Notes: generated by a model not told the origin, from the sequence alone. 43,296 nt of DNA from Hydnum rufescens UP504 (GCA_014904985.1 MU128995.1:1-43296); one strand, 5' to 3'; counted from the first letter of the stretch, positions 1 to 11,200 are shown. A program made the numbers and translations.

Positions 1-201
1 GAAATGAAAGGGAAATGAAACCAAGATAGGGTTGGATCGGAGTCAAACCGGAATCAAGCCGGAAGCAAAGTGGACTTGGGCGAAGGAACTAAGTGGAGAA
101 CTGGACTGCAGGTGGGTGGACAAGGACCAGAGTGATCCGGAGTGGACTGGAGTGGACTGGAGTGGACTGGAGTGGACCGGAGTAAGGGACAAACCCTGAC
201 A
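1..201 (-). mobile_element. LTR fragment, same family as the solo LTR at 14098-14734
   Basis: This is the terminal part of a long terminal repeat in minus orientation; the rest lies outside the window. Bases 1-40 align closely with the reverse complement of the solo LTR around 14180-14220 (shared core GAAATGAA.GGGAAATGAAAC). The inner boundary GACAAACCCTGACA (188-201) matches the reverse complement of that LTR's first bases (TGTCAGAGTTTGTC) with one change. The end CTGACA is the expected terminus. It abuts the coding remnant that starts at 202 and cuts off its 3' end. No target duplication can be checked because one side is missing. Confidence 0.72.
131..180. repeat. 10-bp tandem repeat inside the LTR
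   Basis: Five consecutive decamers of the form AGTGGACTGG, the first and last slightly varied. The solo LTR of the same family has a related but dispersed motif (CTGGACTTA repeated near 14640-14680), so this looks like a local expansion within one LTR copy. Confidence 0.8.
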
Positions 202-1545
202 ACAACCCAGGCACTGGGCACATGGTTTAACTTTCGTCTCTTCAAACTGGCAGAACATTTCTACAACTTTGTCAATTTCATCATTCTGGAATTTGCACCT
301 TTGATGTTGTATGTCTGCAGTATCATCTCCATCCTTGCCATCTTCATCACTATGATCATCATCCTCATTGCAATCATCAAGGGAATCATCAAATGACACC
401 ATTTGGCATTGAGATTTTTGAGACCAGGAAGGGGGCAATTGCCAATCAGGGTTCGATTCATCAGAATCATGGTCTCAATGTCCTCTGGAGTCTTTCACCC
501 TAGGGTGGTCAGGGGGTTCCAGTGATGGTCGGTGAATGGGGATGGAGTGGTTGACTGGGGACTCAGGGGACCATCCATCCCACAAACTGAAACCCAGACT
601 GGAGGGTGGGGTGACTTCCCAAGCCATAATTTTATCACTCATTGCATTGGTGGTCTCTAGTCTGGAGTACCAGATAATAAGCAACAGTGTAGATATAATC
701 TCCAATAAACTACTCACTTAATTCGCACTTCCAGGGCCTCCACAAGATGGTGTAACTTGGTTCCAAAGTAGACTGGATTCAAGCCATGCTTTTCAACAAA
801 GAAGGCAAGCCCCTCTACAATCCTGAGAGTACCACTGGATCCTCTCCTGATGCCTTTCACAAGTACATCCATTGGTATGTCCACATGGAGCACATGATTA
901 AGAACTGGATCCAGATTCTCCCAGTCCTCATCACAGTCTTCACCACCACCTGCGAAGGACAAAGGTATAGTCTCCGGGTGTCTTGCATCCCAGAGACATG
1001 TAGCCCTATGATCCTTCTGATCCCATTCAGGGACATTCAGAGGAAGTTGGTGGGATAGTTTCTGGCCAGCCTTGATCAAGCAACACTAATACATCAGCAG
1101 ATGTGAGGGCACAGTCTTTCTTTGCAGATGTAATATCTAGGGGATTTGGCAAGTTGGGTGAAGATGAGGGTAGAATATGCTGGACAGGGGATGTGGAGAC
1201 CTTTGAGGGTGGGTTTGTGGAGATACAAGAATGAATGTTGACAGAGACAAGTGTTTGTCTGCTGGTAGATGCAAATGTCAGAGCCTTGGAAACAGCCCAT
1301 AGAGGATCTGAGGCCTTGGATGGTACCACTGGGGAGGAAGAGGCTGGTGCATTTGAAGCTGTCTTTGCACTAGAGGAAGCCAGTGTTCCTTTGGATGAAA
1401 GAACTTTTGCTTTTGATAGAGGGCATTTAGCTTTAGGTGAGGGTGGCTTTGGATTAGATGAGGAATGTTTCATAGAGGGGCATGGGCACTTGGTGGATGA
1501 TTGTGATGAATCTAATGATTCAGGGTGGGCCTGTGTTCTAACCAT
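202..1545 (-). pseudogene. KDZ-associated accessory protein, copy A (decayed, 3' end cut by LTR)
   Basis: I do not recognise a named family, but this is clearly paralogous to copy B at 35996-38335. Reading on the minus strand there is a Ser/Pro/Lys-rich region (1545-1080) and then a conserved domain (1079-714) with a WDA motif, GGGEDCDEDWENLDPVLNHVL and SSGTLRIVEGLAFFVEKHGLN. Copy B has WDATDV, GGKDPHEDYEYIDCTLNHIF and CCGALGIIEGL at the same places. An acidic stretch (about 430-310) and a helical segment (about 300-205) follow, in the same order as in B. Frames change near 1050 and 715, by introns or frameshifts. The helical segment is cut at 202 by the LTR. It lies just downstream of KDZ-A on the same strand. 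Function unknown; pseudogene status is inferred from the truncation and broken frames. Confidence 0.6.
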
Positions 1546-2002
1546 GTTGATGGATACTGTTGGACAGGATACCAGAGGTCAGAGAATGCCAACCTCCAGC
1601 ACTGAGCTCAACAATGATGGTTTTCCCAAGGGATGCCAGACAGGAGACTGGATGTCTGAATGAGTCAACGACCAGTACCAGAGTGGATGAAAGTTTGATA
1701 CAGAAAGCACTGTAAGGTCATTAGAGTGACATTTGGAACTGGATTCAACTGACTTTAACTTACGAATATGTGAATGAGATGAAATCAATGCTTGTGGTAG
1801 CAATGGGGCCACAAGACTGCTCCACAAGGATGCAAGAGAGGACACTGAATGTTGGTGAAGCTGAATGTTCAGCACTGGACTCAAGGTATGTTCTGTGTGG
1901 GAAGGAAGTGAGAAAAAAACACATCTGGAATTGGGCATCAAGAAAGTTGATTGGTAATATCCAAAACCATTACATTTTCAGAGTACAAACTGCACAAGAA
2001 AA

Positions 2003-2254
2003 TCAATAAATGGTAGTGTGGGGTATGGTTATTGAATGAATAATACCAGGAACTGTTTCCTCTTGTGGATCTTTCAAGAAAAAGGGTTCAGGTAAATCCA
2101 TCTCAAGTGTCTCCCGAAGCTCCAAACAGTTCTCACCCTGTTTCAATCCATCAGTTTCTGCCCACCTCTCAATCTGGTGGATGATGGTGTTGACTTGGCC
2201 AGTGTTTGGCCCAGGCTGGTCAGACAGTCTTAGGGGCCTTAAAAGGTATGTCAT
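2003..2254 (-). CDS. short ORF between KDZ-A and the accessory gene
   Basis: An 83-codon minus-strand reading frame with no recognised domain. It is mildly acidic and lies between the KDZ-A stop (2462) and accessory copy A. It could be a 5' exon of the accessory gene or chance. The rest of 1546-2461 shows no convincing coding signal; near 2295 there is a short palindromic stretch (GATATCAAGATATC). Confidence 0.2.
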   Translation of the reverse strand: MTYLLRPLRLSDQPGPNTGQVNTIIHQIERWAETDGLKQGENCLELRETLEMDLPEPFFLKDPQEETVPGIIHSITIPHTTIY

Positions 2255-2461
2255 TTTGATATCTGTATAGTGCCTGATAGGCTTGTATTATGTTTGATAT
2301 CAAGATATCAAAAAGTGATCAAAAGAGTATTTGATAGCAAAAGAGTTGGGTTTGAGCTCAATTTGAGATCAACTTTGGAACTTGTAGAATTCTGCAATGC
2401 TTTACTGTAGTGCAGACGAGACATTTTATTATGCAAAGCATTTACATGGTTAAAGGAAATA

Positions 2462-4660
2462 TTATTCTGAATCCAAATCTAGTTCTACAATTGCTTGGTC
2501 CACTGTGGCTATCAAACCAGCTTCCTCCAGCTCAAAGAACTCCTCCAGCTCACCACCCTCCAAGTCATCATCTGAACTTGCATCAAAATCATCAAGATTC
2601 CTTCTACTTTGAGAATTATGGTCTGGGCATGGTGGGGTTGTAGTGGCAACTAAGATTCTTGTTCCAATTGCACTTGGACATTAGACTGAACACCATAATG
2701 TTGATGTAGCACCAAAGGCATTTGAACTGAGTCCCAACTTGGAGCACCAGGAGCAATGGGCACTTGGACTATGTCCTTTTTCCAAGCTGTCATCCAGTCA
2801 TACAGTTGGTGTGCCTGCAGAAGCCCAAAATATGAGACATCTTCATCCTTGGATCCCATGAAGAGGTCCATTGCAGCTGAATACTCTTCATGGAACCACA
2901 TCCGAAGGTTGGCATGCTCACCCTTGCACCTCTCAAACTCCTGCTGGCAGCTGGCCACCTCCTGTGAGATCCAGATACCTTCTTTGACTGAGGGATCTGC
3001 CAACCAAGGGGGCACAACTCCATCCAGGAAATCCACAATATCACCTTGAGAATCTTCCCATATATCTTGATCCACATCCAGCTTGTACAGGCCATCCATT
3101 GTGAGCATTGGTGGAATGTATGCATCTCTCCAAATACCTCCCCTTCCCCTAAGCACAACCAGTTCCTTTAACCTTGCATTGTATTTCTTTACAGTGGCCT
3201 CAATCCCACTGGATTGGTTTTTCACAGCTTTCTTGACATGGGCCTTTGTCTTCTGGTACAAGATGCGACTCGAGTTCACGTGGTCCAATGTGGCAAGCTC
3301 AAACTTCCTAGCCCTCAGCTTCTTCAGAAGTTGCTCATGAAGTGCATGGATGTTCAGCTGAATATTGACCCATTTATCCTTCTTGAGCCTATTTAACTCA
3401 GATGCAGATGCATGGTTGGTTAGCTGCAGCTCATTGGTCTTCTTGTTGATCGTGGTCTCCAATTGCTGGATGGCCTCCTTCAGCAGCCTGACTTTTTCCT
3501 GCCACTCTGCCTGCACTTCATTGCTTGCAGTCATGTCATCTTGGACCAAATCATTCCCCTCAGCAATAAAATCCTTGAGATTCCCTTGCTGAGCCTCAAG
3601 GGTTGCCATCAGAGATATGATCCATTCCACAGCTCAGGCACCTTTTGGCTGAGACTGGTATGAAACAGGTTGGCTGTGATATTCTCGTTGGGCTTTGAAC
3701 TGCTTCATTAAGTAACTGGGAGAGCAGTCACTGAGCTTCATCTCTGCCTCTTCTAGGCAGTGCTGCAACCAATCAATTCGACCTTGGAGCCACTTTCCCA
3801 TTCCCATGTGCTTCCCTTCATCAATGTGCTCCACCTGGAGGTCAAGAATGAAGAGACGCTGGTGATAGCCTGTCACCCACAGCCCAGGGATAAGCCTGTG
3901 AAGCTCACTCCAAAACTGCTCACACCCTTTGCCATCTGAGAGTCCCCAGAGCTCTGATTTGTGAGGATGATACCAGAGCTGGCATGCCCATTGATGACCA
4001 TATGCATGGAAAATCAAAACCCCCCACTCCAAGTGAGGCAGCCATTCCAGCATGAATCTCCACTTTTTCAGAGTCTGGTCCATCTGACAGCCAATGTCAT
4101 ACAGGGCCCCAATTCTCCAGTGACTTGGTATGTGCTTCAGGATGGTCTCCAACAGCACAAAGACATAGAACTGCTTCTCTCCTGCAGTCCACATGCTTGC
4201 AACAGCAAGTGGTATGTCATGATGGCACAGTAGAGCTATTACCCCAGTATCTTCAAAATACTGGGTTGACACCTTGATGCGATCTTCATCTGCAGCAATA
4301 AATGACTGCTGACATGCATCATAGGTTGAGTTCGGTGCATGGAGGCCTGGTTCCACCATATCATCCTCCAGGTGATCTGCATAATAATCGGTGCCCTCAT
4401 TGGCTGTGTGTTTCAGTCCCATGCATGCTGGCCTTGCAGGATGAGTCTCCAGGATTTTCCTTTCCCAGGACTCCAAATAGTCCCTCGACAACACAATTGT
4501 CTTGGGTGAAGTGACTGGGGGATCACATGCCCCTGTCTCTCCCTCATGACCATGTCATTGGTCTTCATTGTGGATCTGCTTAAGTTGGAAATTTGCATCA
4601 ATGCAAACTATGAGCTGGACTCTACAAGTTTCATTGCAGTCAGAATGACTATTATCACAG
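2462..4660 (-). pseudogene. KDZ transposase, copy A (N-terminus lost, inactivated)
   Basis: Transposase of the Kyakuja-Dileera-Zisupton superfamily, which has an RNase H-like catalytic core acting on transposon ends. Visible in order on the minus strand: VCIDANFQLK (first catalytic Asp, about 4610); TGVIALLCHHD; LYDIGCQ (second Asp); FHAYGHQWACQLWYHP; GLSDGKGCEQFW; a long Lys/Glu-rich helical C-terminal domain (3630-2650); and an acidic tail ending at 2462. Defects: an in-frame TGA near 4550 after NEDQ (a CGA-type change), a break between 3634 and 3630, a frameshift near 2645, and GLSDGE changed to GLSDGK, so the motif Glu is Lys. The cysteine-cluster N-terminal part seen in copy B is missing; the foldback element begins 45 bp upstream. 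Unlike copy B there is no intron after GLWVT. Confidence 0.88.
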
Positions 4661-4929
4661 CTTGTCACAGATAATAGCCTACTCATGGTATATTACATGT
4701 GTTAGGGTATTGCATGGGGCCCCCCTGGGGGATTTTTTGACCTCCTCCCCTGCGGGTTCAAAAACCCACCCCCATGACTCATGGGGGTAGAAGCTGCGGG
4801 ATACATGATGGGGTTGAAAAACCCAGGGGAACCCGTGGGAAACCCGCAGGACAATATCCTCATCCATCTGTATATGGCCCATACAGTACAGTAAGGGCCA
4901 GAAGATTATTTAATATTTGTTTATTTATT

Positions 4930-6190
4930 TATTATAGTTATATACAATATAAGTCAGATTTTGTGTGGGGGCCTTGGCTGTGTTCTCATCAGGCGAGTTT
5001 TCATGGAGGGAGGGGCACCAGGATGTTATCAGGTGGCTGTGTGCTCCATATTTTGCCATAGGCCTTGTCTCTGCTTTGATTGGGCTGGGGTTTTGGGGAG
5101 GGAGAAAGAACCTAGAATAGAGTAAAATAAAATAATATAAGCAATGCCAAAAGAGCAGCTGGTGCTGCTCTTTTGGTGCCATGGTACACCCATAAAGAAA
5201 ACACTCACCTAATATTGCCACACACCTGCTGCAGCGGGTGTGTGGCACCATATTTGAAGCCTCGTTGAATTGGTGGGGATAGTCCAGTGTTGGGGTCTTG
5301 TGTGGCTGTGCGCGCGCCCATATTTCACCCCGGTATCATGATTGTCGGTTCTGGTGGGTGCTGGTGTGGGGTTCATGCGGGTCTATTGATCAACTGCAAC
5401 ACAATGACCTAGAATAATAAATACATTAGTAAAACATGAAAAAGTCATGCAAAAAGAGCAGCTTGGGCTGCTCCTTTTGTGCGATGGCATACATATTAAG
5501 AAATAACCTTATCTTAATCACCACACACCCGCTGCAGTGGGTGTGTGGTGCCTCCTGTTCTCCAGTATTGTCGTTGTTGGTTCTGGCACATGCTGGTGTG
5601 GGGTTCATGCAGGTCTGTCAATTGAGTGCAGCAGAATGACCTGGAGTAATAAATACATTAGTGAGACATGAAAAAGTCATGCAAAAAGAGCAGCTTGGGC
5701 TGCTCTTTTTGTGCAACAGCATACATATTAAGAAATAGGCTTATCTTAATCACCACACACCCACTGCAGTGGGTGTGTGGTGCCTCCTGTTCTCCAGTAT
5801 CATCATCGTCAGTTCTGGCGGGTGCTGGTGCAGGGTTCATGTGGGTCTGTCCATTGAGTGCGACACAATGACCTAGAATAATAAATACATTAGTAAAGCA
5901 TGAAAAAGTCATGCAAAAAGAGCAGCTTGGGCTGCTCTTTTTGTGCAATGGCATACAGATTAAGAAATAGGCTTATCTTAATCACCACACACCTGCCACA
6001 GCAGGTGTGTGGTGCCTCCTGTTCTCCGGTATCATTGTTGTCAGTTCTGGCAGGTGCTGGTGGGGGATTCATGTGGGTCTGTTGATTGAGCACAATGTGA
6101 TGACCTAGAATAATAATTACATTAGTAAAAAGTGACAAAAAGTTGTGCAATAAGAGCAGCTTGGGCTGCTCTTTTTGCACGATGGTGTAC
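4930..6190 (-). repeat. left tandem array of the foldback-like element (about 232-bp units)
   Basis: Four units repeat every 232 bp (the same motif at 5436, 5668, 5900 and 6132), preceded by a more diverged fifth unit (about 4930-5270). Each unit carries two hairpins: AGAGCAGC...GCTGCTCT, usually flanked by a run of A/T, and CCACACACC...GGTGTGTGG. Read on the minus strand, the order hairpin CACACACC, hairpin AGAGCAGC, ACTAATGTATT, ATTCTAGG is the same as in the right array read on the plus strand. Several long frames appear here on both strands; they are products of the repeat and are not called as genes. Confidence 0.85.
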
Positions 6191-6284
6191 ACATTGCATG
6201 AAACAAAATAAAGCTTACCAAGGCTCACAGGAATTTGGGCTGCATGCGCGAATGCATGCCAAGGGCATTGGAAACCTCATCGAT

Positions 6285-6434
6285 ATTGACACTTACAAAG
6301 ATGAGCTCAGCCTTGAGGATAGCTTGATCAACATTAGTGGAGAAGAAGAGGTTGTGACTGCGAGCTTAGTGAAAAACATCCAGACCAGGCTCATAGATAG
6401 GAAGGTTGTAATCAGGCAAATACCTTGCGTCAAT
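6285..6434 (-). pseudogene. captured fragment of UDP-glucose 6-dehydrogenase
   Basis: A minus-strand frame of about 50 codons reads IDARYLPDYNLPIYEPGLD, then a stop, then ARSHNLFFSTNVDQAIL and KAELIFVSVN. This matches the NAD-binding domain of UDP-glucose 6-dehydrogenase, where LPIYEPGL, NLFFST.(I/V)D and (D/E)L(I/V)F(I/V)SVNTPTK are family hallmarks. The stop is TAA where a Gln (CAA) codon would fit. Homology ends at SVN, before the usual TPTK, and no catalytic region is present. It lies exactly between the two inverted arrays, as a captured gene piece would. The intact enzyme oxidises UDP-glucose to UDP-glucuronate; this fragment cannot. The identification is from remembered family motifs. 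Confidence 0.75.
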
Positions 6435-6559
6435 ATGCCTGGTTTGAAGTCATCCTCCATTGGTTGATATTGGCAATTGCTGGCATCAAAAGTGTGCCAT
6501 TCATTCTACACTGCAGGATCCTGTGGTCGAGTCCTAGGTATGGACGAAATGGCTTAGGC

Positions 6560-7960
6560 AAGCCTCAAACTCAATGCCACTGTTTGTGTTTTTTTTTTTT
6601 TCTTTTACTAATGTATTCACTATTCTAGGTATGTTCTCCCTGCATGAAACTCCACCCAAAGCCACCACAGATGAGGCCTGAGGTGAAGTATGGACATACC
6701 CAGCCACCCAAAACCCCTACCCCCGAATACCCGCAATGACCAATTAAATATGATACCACACACCTGCTCTGGCAGGTGTGTGGTACTATTAAGTGAGTCT
6801 TTCTTTACAGGGTGTAGTATGGTGCCAAAAGAGCAGCACCAGCTGCTCTTTTGGTGCCACCTGCATCTCTTTTTTTTTTAACTAATGTATTCGCTACTCT
6901 AGGTACCTTCTTCCACTGCAAAACCCCATCTGAAGCCAGCACAGATGAGGCCCAAAATGAAATACAGAGATACGCAGCCACCCAGAAGCCCAGCCCCTGA
7001 GTGCCCACAACAACCGAATGACAAATCAAATATGATACCACACACCCACTCCAGCAGGTGTGTGGTACTATTAGGTGAGTTTTGTTCATGGAGCATACTA
7101 TGGCACCAAAAGAGCAGCACCAACTGCTCTTTTGGTGCCACCTGTGTCTTTTGTTTTTTTACTATGTACTCATTATTCTAAGTCTCACAGCCCTACCCAA
7201 AGTCAGCATGGATGAGGCCCAAGGCAAAATATGTACATACGCAGCTGCTGAAAAACACAGCCCTGAACACCTGCAGCATACACAACGATACAGTACCACA
7301 CACCCACCCCAGTGGGTTTGTGGTATTATTAGGTGAGTCTCCCTTTACAGGGTGTACGATGATGCCAAAAGAGCAGCTAGGGCTGCTCTTTTGGTGTTGC
7401 TTGTGTTCTTTTTCTTTTTTACTAACATATTTATTATTGTAGGTCCTTTCTTTTTCCCTCCACGCAACCCCACCCAAACAACGCACAAGGCCCAGGATGA
7501 AATATGGGCACGCAGCCACCCAAGACACCAACCCCAAGTATCAACAAAGACAACCCAGATACAGTGCCACACACCTGCTTCAGCAGGGGTGGGGCAATAT
7601 TAGGTTAGTTTTTATTCATTATGGGACCACAATGCCAAAAGAGCAGCACCAGCTGCTCTTTTGGTGTTCCCTTCAATTTTTTTTCTTTACTAATGTATTG
7701 TTGTTCTAGGGACCTCCTCTATGTCATATCCAACCCAAAAGAATGCACAAGGCACAGGGTGAAATATGGGAGCGCACAACCACACAAGACCCCTCGACCC
7801 TTATCCACAACTTATACAATGACAAAAGAAATATGGTGCCACACCCGCTTTGGCAGGTGGGTGACAATATCTGGTGAGTTTTGATACAGTATTACAGGGT
7901 GTATGACAATGCCAAAAGAGCCACCAGCTGCTCTTTTGGCATTGCCTTTGATTTTTTTTT
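6560..7960 (+). repeat. right tandem array of the foldback-like element (about 260-280-bp units)
   Basis: Five units have the AGAGCAGC...GCTGCTCT hairpin near 6825, 7105, 7365, 7637 and 7917. Each also has a CACACACC...GGTGTGTGG hairpin about 60 bp upstream and ACTAATGTATT...TTCTAGG downstream. It is the inverted counterpart of the left array. Most hairpin stems extend into GCCAAAAGAGCAGC/GCTGCTCTTTTGG. The last unit has lost part of its loop. Confidence 0.85.
6793..7709 (+). other. series of intron-like modules in the right array
   Basis: Each repeat unit holds a complete set of spliceosomal-intron signals at matching places: GTGAGT or GTTAGT donors at 6793, 7075, 7333 and 7604; branch-like ACTAAT/ACTAAC or ACTAT; and CTAG, TAAG or GTAG acceptors ending at 6902, 7182, 7442 and 7709. 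The implied introns are 106-110 nt, a plausible basidiomycete length, and each contains the AGAGCAGC hairpin. The most diverged unit of the left array shows the same on the minus strand (donor 5208, acceptor 5112, 97 nt). The signals are short, so splicing is inferred, not shown. Confidence 0.45.
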
Positions 7961-8291
7961 TCTATGTATAATCATAAATAAATAAATAAATAATAATTGG
8001 TTATGTAATGGCCCCACTGGTACAGCATGGTACTGGGATGAGAAGTTATTGGCAGGAGATATGAATTTTGATGTGAGATGATACATCCACCTTACAGCCT
8101 CTGGTGGTTTCAAAACCCCAGGCCTTGGGGATATTCAAACCCACCTGCATATTCCTGGGGATGGTGGGTTCTTGGCGGGTTTGAGGCATGGGTCCAAATT
8201 AGTACTCCTGCCCTGCGGGGATTTCCCCCATGGGGTCAAACCCTGCAGGGTCAAACCCCGCGGGTTTTGAAACCCCATGCAATACCCTACA

Positions 8292-11200
8292 CAAGCAAGG
8301 AGAGCATCATGTTCCAGCTTGCTACCAGTGCATGCATAAACCTTGTCAACATACAACAGGTCCACTGGGGCAATGTATGGGTGTGCTACTGCATTGGCTG
8401 TGGATGTCTTCAGATTCTTGAACCTGTTCTTGTTCATCTCCTGTGAGAAGTTGGCAAGAACACTGTCCCTCTGCGATTCGCTCTTGAAATACAAGGAGCA
8501 AAGGTAGGGCTGACCTGTGATATATTTTCGTCTTGTACAGTGGATCCCAAGGACTCCTCAATGGGTAAACTCTGTCATGAGGCCATTCACAATATCTTTG
8601 ATGTTGCTCTGGCCCACCATCAGTGGCCCCCACTTGATGTAGAACCATTGACCCAATGGAACCCATTCAAATGGCTTGGCAGATGACAATGGGTGCTCTA
8701 CTGGGGGAGTGGTAGAGTTTGATGCTTTCACAGGGAAGGGCAGCATAATCAATGTCCCCACAGTGGATGGGACTGGTAGAGTGGACTCCTTAAAGTTCAG
8801 GGAAGTTTGCACCCCCCCTTGCTGTAATGAGGGTGTATTCAAGGGCGATGTACCATGGGAGTCCCTCAAGCCATTCTTAAATGCATATGACCTATAGAGT
8901 TGTTAATACCTCACTCTAACTCTATAGGGATCATGATAACCCTCACCATTTTGATTTCATAGACATAGAAGTTGCTTCAGAGGCTTCTCCAGTAGTTAAT
9001 TCCCTTGGACTAGATGTTCTAGGCTCCTGGTAAGCTCATGGGTTTGAGGATCCAAGTTCTGATCAGTGATAGGAGCCATTGTGCCTTGGGCCAGTTGGTG
9101 GAATAGACTGAGGGTTCAAAGGGTCTGGAAGTGCCCTGGGACTGGTTGGTATTGGCTTGCTGGGTTGCAGGCTTGGAACTGAAGAAGTAACAGAGGGATG
9201 TGGAGCACCATGCTGGGAAGAATGGAGCTCAGAAGAATTGTGGGGAACCCTGGGATGATGAGAGTGATGGGAAGGGGAGCCAGATTGAGAATGGGAATGA
9301 GAATAGGGATGGGGAGGACAGTGGCAATTGGAGGGAAGACAAGAATCTGGGAGGGGAGAATGGGCACAGGTGTGAGAATGAGAACAGGGATGGGAATGGG
9401 AATGGGAACAGGAACAGGAATGGGAATGGGAATGGGAATGGGCATGTGGATGGAAATGAGAACAAGAATGAGAATAGGAATGGGAATAGGAATGGGAATG
9501 AGAATAAGGATCAAGGGAATCATGGGGGAGAGAATGAGAATGAGAAAAATAGTGTGAGGAAGGTAAAGAGCCATATGATTGATTGGGACCAGGAGAAAAG
9601 CATGTGAGGTCACAATTATGGCTGTGGGGTGCCCATTCACAATCATGGATCTGGAGAGGACGGGTGGGAGGGGGAGAATGAGCAGGTGCAGGGGTTGGGT
9701 GCTGTATCTGCACCTGAGTCCTGGAGCCAGGGAGCAACACATTCATTTCCTGGGCATCTCCTGCTGGGGTCTTCACTAGCCTGGCCTGAGTGTTCGCCTC
9801 TGCAATCTCTGCAGTTTGCCAGCATAATCTCTTTTCACACTTCCGATTGTTTGATTCAACATTGTCCAGGTTTATGAAATGTTGCCGCAAATAGACTACT
9901 CCAGGACTCACAGGTGGCTTGCCATCTCTTGACCTCACCCCATTCTTTCTGCCATGCTCAGCATTGATCCTCCAAATAATCTCAGCTTTGGCTTCCCAAT
10001 CACCTTTCTGTGCCTTGGAAAGCAGCTGGGTGGCTTCATTGATTGCCTCAGCTTCTACTTGTTTCTGCTTTCATCTCTCTCCTATCTTGGCTGCCCTAGC
10101 AGACTTGACCACAGTGTCACTGGGAGTCAAATCATATGATGATATGTCAGAGTTGTCATCATAAGGTAGGCCCTCAGAGGACTGATCCCAGAATTTGGCA
10201 TATGGATCCTCTGTGTTGTTCACTGAATCATTGATTGGTACAGAAGGAATGTGTGTGGAAGGATTGCTATCTTTGAGGGATAACTGATCAATTTGAGAAG
10301 CAATTTCCACTTCAGTTGCACTTGGAGGTAATGGACCACTTCCCAGGATACATCAGATTGTCACAATCATTCTTGGGTCCAGCTTCACTGATGTGGGGTC
10401 AGTAAAGAGTTCATGGAGGAGGCATTGTTCCAAAGGCTCATGACTTCCTGGAAGTCTATTTCCAGGATATCTGCTGGGGGGTTGAGCTCGCCAGGGTTCA
10501 GGATGCAGGATATGTGCCAGATGGTGTTCAACATGGACAATATGCTGACTAGTAGGGAGGACTCTGCCTTCTGGAGCAGCCACCCACACCCCTTCTGGCA
10601 ACTCTTTGATGCTCCTAACCCCTGACTGCATTGGACCTTCGACTACACCAAAGGTCAGGACCCCATCCTCCAGTAATTCCTCTAACCACTGTGAATTGGC
10701 CTGTGACACTGGATATGCGAAAATGGTGCCAATAAGGGTTTCATCCATGCCCGTTTTGGGGGGTGATGCTCCAAGTGTATGGGTGACTTGCTGGACACAT
10801 CAGTGAGCCAGTAAATGGGCATAGCCTCCAAATTCATATGCACATTGGAGATTGTCATAAACAGCTTGTGTGTGATGCACAGATGAAGAATGGGGAGTAT
10901 CCAGGGAAGCAATGGATGGGGTAGACAAGGCACAAAGTCTTTGCTGATGGGGATACTGAGTGACTCAGCAACTAATTTCCAATCCATGTACAGAGCTCTG
11001 TTTTTCTCCAGGAAATATGTAACATTCTCGTGGTAAGGTGATGATAGGAGGTAGCCACTAGAAGTTTTGAGCACAAGCTCTGTTGAAAAGGGCTTGGGAT
11101 CACTGGGCAGTTGTTGGATGTAAGGTCAGTACGGAGCAGATTTATTGTAAGTCATGGGGATGCAGGTGAAGTCCTGGGGCATCATTCTGGGAGGTTCTTT

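Larger units (their letters stand above)
4705..8287. mobile_element. foldback-like inverted-repeat element carrying a host gene fragment
   Basis: The ends are inverted copies of GGGTATTGCATGGGG (4705 onward; reverse complement ending at 8287), and TA sits immediately outside both (4703-4704 and 8288-8289). This fits a TA target duplication, although TA may be part of the repeat itself. GC-rich short palindromes around GCGGGTTCAAAAACCC mark both sub-terminal zones. Inside, a tandem array at about 4930-6190 and another at 6560-7960 contain the same unit in opposite orientation, flanking a UDP-glucose dehydrogenase fragment. No transposase was found, so it is non-autonomous. A related left end occurs at 13064. 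The TA suggests mobilisation by a Tc1/mariner-type enzyme; this is inference. TATT/AAAT-rich spacers lie at 4910-4940 and 7965-8000. Confidence 0.72.

Noticed and set aside
4925..7884. Many 60-120 codon frames on both strands in the foldback-like element
   Set aside because: They repeat with the array units, occur in both strands at once and have no protein homology; they are products of the hairpin repeats.
4705..8287. Helitron or LTR element as the identity of this block
   Set aside because: The ends are inverted repeats with TA outside; there is no TC/CTRR pair, no Rep/helicase gene and no direct terminal repeats.
9198..9742. Long frames of Ile-Pro, Gly-Met, Gly-Asn and Phe-Pro dipeptides
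   Set aside because: All arise from the 6-bp repeat, which leaves several frames open; only the His-Ser frame fits the surrounding gene Y segments.
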